Part shown: one piece after another, positions 8,281 through 15,131 of the stretch
Numbering within the stretch: the stretch's first letter is position 1
Layout of the letters: each line of letters starts with the position of its first letter
From: Bacteroidota bacterium
GTDB taxonomy: Bacteria; Bacteroidota; Bacteroidia; B-17B0; B-17BO
Assembly: GCA_947462425.1 (NCBI GenBank)
Contig: CANHPI010000008.1
Coordinates: 1 to 19,478, forward strand
DNA: 19,478 nt
Direction of reading: 5' to 3'
Translations under genes and position numbers: made by a program
The notes under the pieces: model-generated
Databases searched by the model: none
What the model was told of the DNA's origin: nothing
What the model saw: only the letters and a program-made list of their open reading frames with translations

Positions 8281-9786
8281 TTGGAAACCGAAGAACCTAT
8301 ATCAACCCGTCAATTATACCCTTATCAACAAGAGGCTGTAAACACTATTTTCAATAAACTTAAAGATGCTAAGCCTAACGAAAATATTTTATTTCAATTG
8401 CCAACCGGTGGTGGTAAAACTATCATCTTTTCAGAAATTGCCAAAAATTATATTAATCATTTTAATCGTAAAGTATTAATATTAACCCATCGAATTGAGT
8501 TAAGCAAGCAAACCTCCAATGTTTTGGCTGGTATCGGCATTAAAAACAAAGTTATTAATTCTGAAGTAAAAAATTTGGCGCAACAAACAGATTACCAAAG
8601 TTTTACTGCTTTAGTTGAAACCTTAAATAATAGGTTACAGGAAGACGAACAATTTTTGGAAGATATAGGCTTAGTAATTGTTGATGAGGCTCATTATAAC
8701 TCATTTCGTAAAATATTTCATTATTTTGAAAATGTAAATATTTTAGGTGTTACAGCCACGCCTTTGAGTAGCAATAAAAAATTACCCCTGTATCAAACTT
8801 ATAAAGAAATTATTGTTGGAGAAAGTATAGCTTCCTTAATCGATCAGGGTTTTTTAGCGGAAGGTGTTACATATTCTAACGATATCAATTTAAGTACTTT
8901 AAGAGTTGGTAATAATGGTGAGTTTACAACAGGTTCACACGAAATATTATATACCCAAGCAATGATGCAGGGTAAATTATTAGATGCTTATGAGGAAGTG
9001 GGAAAAGGAACAAAAACATTAATATTTAATGCCGGTATTTTAACCAGTATATCAGTTTACAATATGTTTAAAGCTAAAGGTTATCCTATTAGATATTTGG
9101 ATAGTACGTTTAGTGATAGGGATAGAACTGAAACTTTAGAATGGTTTAGAAATACAAAAGATGGAATTTTAAGTTCGGTAAGTATTTTAACTACTGGTTT
9201 TGATGAACCTGAAGTTGAAACGATTATTTTAAACAGAGCTACTAAATCATTAACGCTATATCATCAAATGATTGGACGTGGTTCTCGAGTACTTCCAAAT
9301 AAAAAGAAATTTAATATTGTTGATTTAGGAAATAACTCTCGCCGTTTTAATTTATGGCAATTTCCAATAGACTGGAAACATGTTTTTGTAGCTCCTCACA
9401 TGTATTTAGAACAACGCTACAAAGATGAATGGGATTATGAATTAGAAAACGATTATGAGTTGCCGGATGATATTAAAGCACGTTTCTTAAATTCATCGGC
9501 TGAAGCATTTATTGTTCGAGAACGTTATTTACTGTGTTTAAGAAAAGGCTTAAAACCTCAATTAGTTTTAGACCAATCTTTGGACGATCATTTTGGACGT
9601 ATTAAAGACAATGCCGCTGATTTTGATGAAGCATTTGAATTATTTGATTTGTTAAGCGAAGAAGTAAAATATCGTGTTAAACAGTTCTCTAAATGCATAA
9701 ATGCAACTAATAATTACACCGATTATCAAACGCAAACTTATAGCGGTAAATTAAGACGTCGTTTAATTGGCTGGTTTGTTGAATAA
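8281..9786 (+). CDS. DEAH-box superfamily 2 helicase with a TTG start
   Basis: 501 residues. A Q-motif-like LYPYQQEAV at 12-20 leads into Walker A PTGGGKT (41-47), motif Ia LTHRIEL (68-74), motif II DEAH (135-138), motif III TATP (158-161), and in the second RecA lobe a TTGFDEP segment and motif VI QMIGRGSR (329-336). The order is that of RAD25/SSL2-like SF2 helicases, which are ATP-driven DNA or RNA translocases. The final 150 or so residues, rich in acidic and aromatic residues, do not match a domain I recognise. The start is TTG: an in-frame TGA lies at 8275-8277 and no Met occurs until far past Walker A, so TTG at 8281 is the only reasonable initiator unless there is a frameshift in the adjacent run of seven T. 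No nuclease, methyltransferase or restriction partner is adjacent. Its role (repair, RNA handling or defence) is unresolved. Confidence 0.88.
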   Translation: METEEPISTRQLYPYQQEAVNTIFNKLKDAKPNENILFQLPTGGGKTIIFSEIAKNYINHFNRKVLILTHRIELSKQTSNVLAGIGIKNKVINSEVKNLAQQTDYQSFTALVETLNNRLQEDEQFLEDIGLVIVDEAHYNSFRKIFHYFENVNILGVTATPLSSNKKLPLYQTYKEIIVGESIASLIDQGFLAEGVTYSNDINLSTLRVGNNGEFTTGSHEILYTQAMMQGKLLDAYEEVGKGTKTLIFNAGILTSISVYNMFKAKGYPIRYLDSTFSDRDRTETLEWFRNTKDGILSSVSILTTGFDEPEVETIILNRATKSLTLYHQMIGRGSRVLPNKKKFNIVDLGNNSRRFNLWQFPIDWKHVFVAPHMYLEQRYKDEWDYELENDYELPDDIKARFLNSSAEAFIVRERYLLCLRKGLKPQLVLDQSLDDHFGRIKDNAADFDEAFELFDLLSEEVKYRVKQFSKCINATNNYTDYQTQTYSGKLRRRLIGWFVE

Positions 9787-9829
9787 TAGTTTACATATTC
9801 TTCATTAAAAATAGTAATGATAAAAATTC

Positions 9830-9837
9830 TATTTTTG
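9830..9837 (+). promoter_or_regulatory. possible -7 box (TATTTTTG) for the esterase gene
   Basis: A perfect TAnnTTTG match 182 bp before the ATG at 10020. A nearer, one-mismatch candidate (TAAGTTTA, 9953-9960) would give a leader of about 50 nt. The spacer 9787-10019 holds no gene; a short TCATTA/TAATGA hairpin at 9802-9820 may help end the helicase transcript. Confidence 0.25.
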
Positions 9838-9992
9838 TGTTATGTTTCTTAATTGAAATATAATTACAATGACTATAATTAATGGCAATTATCGTATTAC
9901 ATTTAATATATTAGGTTAAATTTATTTATTAATTCCAGTAATATGAAATAGCTAAGTTTACCGAAACACAACCAGCAAATATTAAACTAGTT

Positions 9993-10008
9993 AAACCATA
10001 AAACCATA
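9993..10008 (+). repeat. tandem AAACCATA x2 just before the esterase start
   Basis: Two adjacent copies of AAACCATA, followed by AAAATAAC, end 11 bp before the ATG. The A-rich leader fits translation initiation in Bacteroidota, which often lacks a Shine-Dalgarno sequence; the repeat itself may be incidental. Confidence 0.35.
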
Positions 10009-10019
10009 AAAATAACTAA

Positions 10020-11165
10020 ATGAAAAAACTTTTATGTTTCCTTTGTTTCTGTATTTCTATATCAATAGCCCAAACTACAATTATAGATAGTATCTTTTCT
10101 GGTGGGCAGTATCGTTCGTATCGCTTATACATTCCAACTATATATAACGGAACAACAGCTAGACCATTAATTTTAAATTTACATGGTTACACAAGTAATG
10201 CGAGTCAACAACAGTTTTACAGTAATTTTATGCCCATTGCGGATACTGCTAATTTTTTAATGGTATTTCCACAAGGAACAAAAGACGGTTCTAATCAACC
10301 ATATTGGAATGCCGGTATATCAAGTTCTTTAGTAAATGATATTGCTTTTTTAAATTCGTTAATTGATTCTTTAGATTTAACTTATAATATAAATTTAAAT
10401 AGAGTTTATTCTACAGGTATGAGTAACGGAGGTTTTATGAGTCACACTTTGGCATGTGAATTAAGCAACAAAATTACAGCAATTGCTTCAGTTACAGGAA
10501 GTATTTTTACATCGCAATATGGTAATTTTTGTAATCCAACTCGTCCTGTTCCTGTAATGCAAATTCATGGTACATCTGATCCTACTGTACCATACGCTGG
10601 AAATTTATCTCAGGGAATGATGCCAATTGATAGCGTTGTAAAATATTGGGTAATAAAAAATGGCTGTAATCCCTCGGCTACATTTAGTAATGTGCCAAAT
10701 ACAAACACAACTGATGGTTGTACAGCCATACATTATCAATACACAGGTGGAAACTTAGGAAGTACTGTTGAATTATATAAAATTATTGGCGGAACGCATA
10801 CTTGGCCTGGATTTCCATTTGGTGGAGTGGGAACTAATATGGATATTAATGCTTCAAAAGAAATATGGCGATTTTTTAATAAATATACCTTATCAAGTTT
10901 AACAAGTATTAATGAAAACAACACTTTTAGTAAATCGTTGATTATTTATCCTAATCCTACAAATGCTACATTAAATTTTAGTTTAGATAATTATGATAAC
11001 TCACTTAAAATCATTGAAATCACTGATTTATTAGGAAAATTATTACTTGCAGAAACAACAACTTCAAATTCGATTTCAGTGGAAAAATTAAATCCAGGAA
11101 TTTACTTTATAACATTTAAAACAGAGCGTGGAGCAATAGCTAAAGTTAAGTTTATTAAGGTGTAG
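10020..11165 (+). CDS. secreted PHB-depolymerase/feruloyl-esterase-like hydrolase with T9SS type A sorting domain
   Basis: 381 residues. Signal peptide 1-17 (ending SISIAQ). The catalytic alpha/beta-hydrolase domain spans about 20-290: an oxyanion-side LILNLHGYTSNA strand, nucleophile elbow GMSNGG with Ser135, Asp187 in HGTSDPTVPY, and His260 in GGTHTWPG, a complete triad. This arrangement is typical of the LpqC/poly(3-hydroxybutyrate) depolymerase esterase family, whose members cleave polyhydroxyalkanoate, feruloyl or acetyl ester bonds. The substrate cannot be read from sequence. The last 75 residues (YPNPT at 310-314, then a G-x-L-L-L-A-E segment and LNPGIYFITFKT) form a type A T9SS sorting domain, so the enzyme is exported across the outer membrane. 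The gene stands alone and converges with the DHH gene. The ATG is fixed by the signal peptide. Confidence 0.92.
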   Translation: MKKLLCFLCFCISISIAQTTIIDSIFSGGQYRSYRLYIPTIYNGTTARPLILNLHGYTSNASQQQFYSNFMPIADTANFLMVFPQGTKDGSNQPYWNAGISSSLVNDIAFLNSLIDSLDLTYNINLNRVYSTGMSNGGFMSHTLACELSNKITAIASVTGSIFTSQYGNFCNPTRPVPVMQIHGTSDPTVPYAGNLSQGMMPIDSVVKYWVIKNGCNPSATFSNVPNTNTTDGCTAIHYQYTGGNLGSTVELYKIIGGTHTWPGFPFGGVGTNMDINASKEIWRFFNKYTLSSLTSINENNTFSKSLIIYPNPTNATLNFSLDNYDNSLKIIEITDLLGKLLLAETTTSNSISVEKLNPGIYFITFKTERGAIAKVKFIKV

Positions 11166-11188
11166 CAAAACTTTTATAACAGATAAAT

Positions 11189-11279
11189 TTGAATTGCACT
11201 GATAAATTCTCATTTAACAATAGTTTGTTCCTATAAATAAACAGGGTTCATCTGTTTAATCAAGGTTATCAGCGTTCAA
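11189..11279. terminator. imperfect inverted repeat between convergent genes (possible bidirectional terminator)
   Basis: Left arm blocks TTGAA (11189-11193), CTGATAA (11199-11205) and ATTTAAC (11212-11218) match, in reverse complement and in order, GTTTAAT (11254-11260), TTATCAG (11266-11272) and TTCAA (11275-11279). The right arm is followed by a T-rich stretch and ends 3 bp before the DHH stop codon. The central loop is 35 nt, long for an intrinsic terminator, so it may instead be a decayed intergenic repeat. Confidence 0.4.
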
Positions 11280-11282
11280 TTT

Positions 11283-12302
11283 TTATTTCTTTAAAATATC
11301 TTTTTTATAAACTGGTAATAAATCCAAAAAGCTTTCAACTGTTTTTTGTAAATCATAAACATTACCTCTTCCTCCGGCGGCATTTATATGACCACCACCA
11401 TTAAAGTGTTTACGTGCAAACTGATTTACATCGAATTTACCTTTGCTTCGGAATGATATTTTTATTTTACCTTCACCTTCACTAAAAAATGCGCAAAACG
11501 TAATACCTTTTATAGAGAAAGGATAATTTACAATTCCTTCTGTGTCACCTTTTTGATTATTGAAACGTTTTAATTCCGCTTCCGATAATGCCATGTAAGC
11601 TGTTTGCAATTCAGGTATTACTACCATTTTTTCGGTTAAGCAATAGCCCAATAATTTTACACGACTTTCACTATAAGTATCGTAAATAGCAGAATGAATG
11701 TCGCTAGGAGTTAAACCTGTAGCTAACAAATCTGCTAGTATTAAATGTGTTTTAGAGGTTACACTGTCAAAACGAAATGAGCCTGTATCAGTCATAATAC
11801 CTGTGTATAAACAAGCCGCAATGTTTTTATCAATAAGTTTTTTACCACCTAAACCACAAATAAATTCATGTACTAATTCGCACGTTGAGCAGGCTTTTAC
11901 ATCATGAAACATTAATGTTGCATAGTCATCTGGTTGTTGATGGTGATCAATTAATACTTTTGTAGCTTTTGAATCTTTTAGTAATTCACCTAAACCTTCT
12001 AATCGCGAATAATTATTAAAATCCAAAGTGAAAATTAAATCGCTTTTTGCAATTAATGTTGTTACCTTTTTTATATTTTTATTAAATTCAATTACTTTTT
12101 TGTTTCCGGGTAACCAATGCAAAAACTCTGGATAATCATTGGGTGTTATTACTGTAACATTTTTATCTATTTTAATTAAGTAATTATACAGCGCTAATGA
12201 AGAGCCCATTGCATCGCCATCAGGATTGTAATGAGTAACAATAATAATGTTATTTGATTTTTTTATAAGAGCTTTAAATTTAGGAAACGGATCTTTTTGC
12301 AT
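11283..12302 (-). CDS. DHH/DHHA1 phosphoesterase, NrnA-like
   Basis: 339 residues, cytoplasmic, no signal peptide. The DHH domain has motif I THYNPDGDAMGSS (His24, Asp28, Asp30), motif II LDFNN, motif III IDHHQQP with D119-H120-H121, and motif IV TGIMTDTGSFRF. The DHHA1 domain ends in GGGHINAAGG (GGGH at 302-305), which binds the substrate. The metal-binding residues are intact, so it should be an active Mn2+-dependent enzyme. Family members of this length degrade short oligoribonucleotides and 3'-phosphoadenosine-5'-phosphate (NrnA) or cyclic dinucleotide products; the RecJ-type exonuclease has extra domains not present here. Which substrate dominates cannot be decided from sequence. The gene is divergent from the YfhO gene; no clean -7 box was found for it. 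Confidence 0.9.
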   Translation of the reverse strand: MQKDPFPKFKALIKKSNNIIIVTHYNPDGDAMGSSLALYNYLIKIDKNVTVITPNDYPEFLHWLPGNKKVIEFNKNIKKVTTLIAKSDLIFTLDFNNYSRLEGLGELLKDSKATKVLIDHHQQPDDYATLMFHDVKACSTCELVHEFICGLGGKKLIDKNIAACLYTGIMTDTGSFRFDSVTSKTHLILADLLATGLTPSDIHSAIYDTYSESRVKLLGYCLTEKMVVIPELQTAYMALSEAELKRFNNQKGDTEGIVNYPFSIKGITFCAFFSEGEGKIKISFRSKGKFDVNQFARKHFNGGGHINAAGGRGNVYDLQKTVESFLDLLPVYKKDILKK

Positions 12303-12334
12303 GATTTTAATTTGAAAGTAAATTTAAGTTTTTT

Positions 12335-12391
12335 TATTGAGTTGAGTTAAGGATTGCATCAAAAGATTAGAGCTAACTTAACTCAACAATA
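12335..12391. repeat. long inverted repeat in the DHH/YfhO divergent spacer
   Basis: TTGAGTTAAG (12342-12351) pairs perfectly with CTTAACTCAA (12377-12386). The pairing continues outward as TATTG (12335-12339) with CAATA (12387-12391) after a 2-nt AG bulge. This gives 15 paired positions around a 25-nt loop. It starts 32 bp upstream of the DHH ATG and ends 63 bp before the yfhO -7 box, so it could be an operator, a structured leader of the DHH mRNA or a terminator-like insulator. Confidence 0.55.
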
Positions 12392-12454
12392 GATATATAT
12401 TTCCCAACTAACTTTATTCTATTATAACAGATTTCATAAAATATGGATAATGAT

Positions 12455-12462
12455 TATATTTG
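12455..12462 (+). promoter_or_regulatory. -7 box (TATATTTG) of the YfhO-family gene
   Basis: A perfect TAnnTTTG match ends 16 bp before the ATG at 12479. It lies downstream of the earlier in-frame ATG at 12443, which means a transcript from this promoter would not include that ATG. This decides the start codon in favour of 12479. Confidence 0.55.
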
Positions 12463-12478
12463 TCTAAAAACCAAACAT

Positions 12479-15040
12479 ATGAACTTTAAAAAGTATTTAC
12501 CTCACTTAGCTGCCGTTGTATTATTCGCTATTATTACTTTAATACAATTTAGTCCTTTATTATCAAATAAGGTTTTAGAACAAGGCGATATTGTAAGATA
12601 TAAAGGTATGAGTCAGGAAATGACTGACTTTAGAAAAGCAGAACATTCTGAAGCTTTATGGACAAATTCGATGTTTGGTGGTATGCCGGCATATCAAGTA
12701 TCTACTTTATATCCAGGTAATTTATTAGGACATGTTGATAAAGTATTTCATTTATTTTTACCGCATCCAAGTGGTTATATTTTCTTATGTTTCATAGGCT
12801 TTTTTATTCTATTATTGTGCCTCGAAATTAATCCATGGCTTGCAATTATTGGTGCTTTGGCTTATGGTTTTTCGTCTTATTTCTTTATTATTATTGAGGC
12901 TGGTCATAATTCAAAAGCAAATGCTATTGGTTATTTAGCGCCTTTATTGGGAGGTATAATTTTATTAATGCGAGGTAAGCATTGGCTTGGCTTTGCAATT
13001 ACAGCCTTATTTATGGCAATGGAATTAAATGCCAATCACGTTCAAATTTCATATTATGGTTTTATGTTATTTGGCTTAGTGTTTTTAACTTACTTTATAA
13101 TGGCTTTAAAACAAAAATCATTAAAACCATTTTTTATTGGAGTTGGTTTATTTATAGCAGCTTCTATAATTGGGGTATTGCCAAATGCAGGTAATTTATT
13201 GGCAACCTACGAATACGGAAATTATACAACCCGTGGTAAAACTGAGTTAACGATGAATTCGGAATTACAAACTAATCAAGGAAATAAAACTTCTGGGTTA
13301 GATAAAGATTATGCAACTCAATGGAGTTATGGAGTAGGGGAAACGTTTACATTTTTAATTCCAAATTTTAAAGGTGGTGGTTCAGCTGCAATTGGCAGCG
13401 TTGATAAAGATGCGTTAAAAGCTGTTGATCCTCAAATGAGAGAGCAAGTAGCGCAAAGTAGTGCTTATTTTGGTCAACAACCTTTTACTAGCGGACCAGT
13501 TTATATTGGAGCAATTGTTATGTTATTGGCATTTTTAGGATTATTTATTATTGATCATCCTTTGAAATGGGCTTTAGTTATTGGTACATTATTATCGGTA
13601 ATGTTAGCCTGGGGTAAAAACTTTATGCCGTTAACAAGTTTATTTATGGATTTTGTACCTGGCTACAATAAATTTAGAGCAGTATCTATGATTTTGGTAA
13701 TTGCCGAATTAACAATCCCACTTTTAGCAATATTAGCATTAGATAAATTTATAAAAGCATCCGAAAAAAATGAAGAATTTACCTTGCCATTTTTAAAAAC
13801 TCAAATTGATTTAAAAAAGGTTTTAATTATATCTATAGTTGTGATTGGTGGTTTTTGTTTTATAAGTGCATTTATGCCGTCTATAACAAATTCATTTATT
13901 CCTTTAGGTGAAGAAACACAAATTGTAAATCAGTTTAAACAAAGTGGCGCCACTGATGCTCAAATTTCGCAATTTATGCCGGAGTTTTTATCCAATATTG
14001 AAAAAGCGCGTCAGGCAATTTTTAAAAGTGATGCTCGTCGTTCCTTAATTTTTGTGGGTTTAGCTTCTATCTTTTTATTTTTATATGTTACAAAAAAACT
14101 AAAATTAGAATTGTTTTTAGTAACGATGGCTATATTTTTATGTGCTGATTTATGGCCAGTTGCCGGACGTTATTTAGATAGTAAAAATTATGTTCCAAAA
14201 GCACAATACGATGCACCGCCCTCTAAATCAGCAGCTGACGAACAAATATTAGCGGATAAGAGTTTAGATTACCGTGTACTGAATTTATCAACTAATACAT
14301 TTAATGATGCAGCTACCTCTTATTATCATAAATCAATTGGCGGCTATCATGGTGCTAAATTGAAAAAATACCAAGAGATTATTGATTTTCATTTAGATGG
14401 AGAAATTAATGAATTTTATAAAGGTTTAAACGAGGCCGCTCAAAACGATTCGTTGATGAGAATTCATATGGCAAAGTTAGGAGTATTAAATATGTTGAAT
14501 ACAAAATATATGATTGTACCCGCCAAAGATCAAACCTTTGCTATTCCAAATCCGCAAGCAAATGGTAATGCTTGGTTTGTAAAAAATATTAAAACTGTTG
14601 CTAGTGCTGATTCAGAAATTGTGGCCTTGCATGGAATAAATACTAAACGCGAAGCGGTGATACAAGAAAAAAACAAGGCTATTACTCCGGTTGCAAATAC
14701 ATACAATGCTAATGGAAAAATAACCATGCAATCTTATAAACCAAATGATTTAGTTTATGAAACTGATGCTCCTGAAAAAGGTTTTGCTGTGTTCTCCGAA
14801 ATTTATTATCCTAAAGGATGGAATGCTTATGTTGATGGAAACTTAACACCTCACACTTGCGTTAATTATATTTTACGAGGAATGGAAATACCTGCAGGTA
14901 AACACAAAGTTGAATTTAAGTTTGAACCTCAGGTTTACAAAACAGGAAACAGTATTGCATTAATTGGTTCTATTTTATTGTTAGTAGTAGTTGGAGCAGG
15001 ATTGTTTTTTGCGAATAAGAAGCAAGAAATTGCTTTATAA
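12479..15040 (+). CDS. YfhO-family polytopic membrane protein
   Basis: About 853 residues from the chosen start. An N-terminal membrane helix (about 8-26) is followed by a loop with EQGDIVRYKGMSQE (Asp37), typical of the GT-C-like fold of YfhO proteins, then many membrane segments, with a conserved GHNSKANAIGYLAP stretch (His143). Around residue 520 comes another helix pair, then a C-terminal soluble beta-rich domain (YYPKGWNAYVDG, AGKHKVEFKFEP) and a final membrane helix with a short KKQE tail. In Firmicutes, YfhO is linked to glycosylation of lipoteichoic acid; the Bacteroidota relatives are uncharacterised, and a lipid-linked sugar transferase role in the envelope is inferred from fold. 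An earlier in-frame ATG at 12443 would add 12 residues (MDNDYICLKTKH) that do not look like a signal; the -7 box inside that stretch argues against it. Confidence 0.88.
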   Translation: MNFKKYLPHLAAVVLFAIITLIQFSPLLSNKVLEQGDIVRYKGMSQEMTDFRKAEHSEALWTNSMFGGMPAYQVSTLYPGNLLGHVDKVFHLFLPHPSGYIFLCFIGFFILLLCLEINPWLAIIGALAYGFSSYFFIIIEAGHNSKANAIGYLAPLLGGIILLMRGKHWLGFAITALFMAMELNANHVQISYYGFMLFGLVFLTYFIMALKQKSLKPFFIGVGLFIAASIIGVLPNAGNLLATYEYGNYTTRGKTELTMNSELQTNQGNKTSGLDKDYATQWSYGVGETFTFLIPNFKGGGSAAIGSVDKDALKAVDPQMREQVAQSSAYFGQQPFTSGPVYIGAIVMLLAFLGLFIIDHPLKWALVIGTLLSVMLAWGKNFMPLTSLFMDFVPGYNKFRAVSMILVIAELTIPLLAILALDKFIKASEKNEEFTLPFLKTQIDLKKVLIISIVVIGGFCFISAFMPSITNSFIPLGEETQIVNQFKQSGATDAQISQFMPEFLSNIEKARQAIFKSDARRSLIFVGLASIFLFLYVTKKLKLELFLVTMAIFLCADLWPVAGRYLDSKNYVPKAQYDAPPSKSAADEQILADKSLDYRVLNLSTNTFNDAATSYYHKSIGGYHGAKLKKYQEIIDFHLDGEINEFYKGLNEAAQNDSLMRIHMAKLGVLNMLNTKYMIVPAKDQTFAIPNPQANGNAWFVKNIKTVASADSEIVALHGINTKREAVIQEKNKAITPVANTYNANGKITMQSYKPNDLVYETDAPEKGFAVFSEIYYPKGWNAYVDGNLTPHTCVNYILRGMEIPAGKHKVEFKFEPQVYKTGNSIALIGSILLLVVVGAGLFFANKKQEIAL

Positions 15041-15064
15041 AAATATAAAGTTTATACATTAAGC

Positions 15065-15101
15065 AAAAATCCCTCGGTTAATTAACTGAAGGATTTTTTT
15101 T
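15065..15101 (+). terminator. strong intrinsic terminator between yfhO and dnaB, probably bidirectional
   Basis: A 15-position stem (arms 15065-15079 and 15084-15098; one C-A mismatch and one G-T wobble) closes an AATT loop and runs into eight T (15094-15101), 24 bp after the YfhO stop. Read on the minus strand, the same hairpin ends in a shorter T run, so it can also end the dnaB transcript, whose stop is about 30 bp away. Confidence 0.85.
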
Positions 15102-15131
15102 GAAAATTAATTACAATAAAAAAAGAGAAAA

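Noticed and set aside
8281..9786. Helicase as part of a defence island or restriction system
   Set aside because: The neighbours are a T9SS surface protein and a secreted esterase; no nuclease, methyltransferase, integrase or other defence gene is nearby.
12982..13194. 70-residue hydrophobic plus-strand frame inside the YfhO gene
   Set aside because: An alternate frame of membrane-segment codons in a continuous, well-supported gene.
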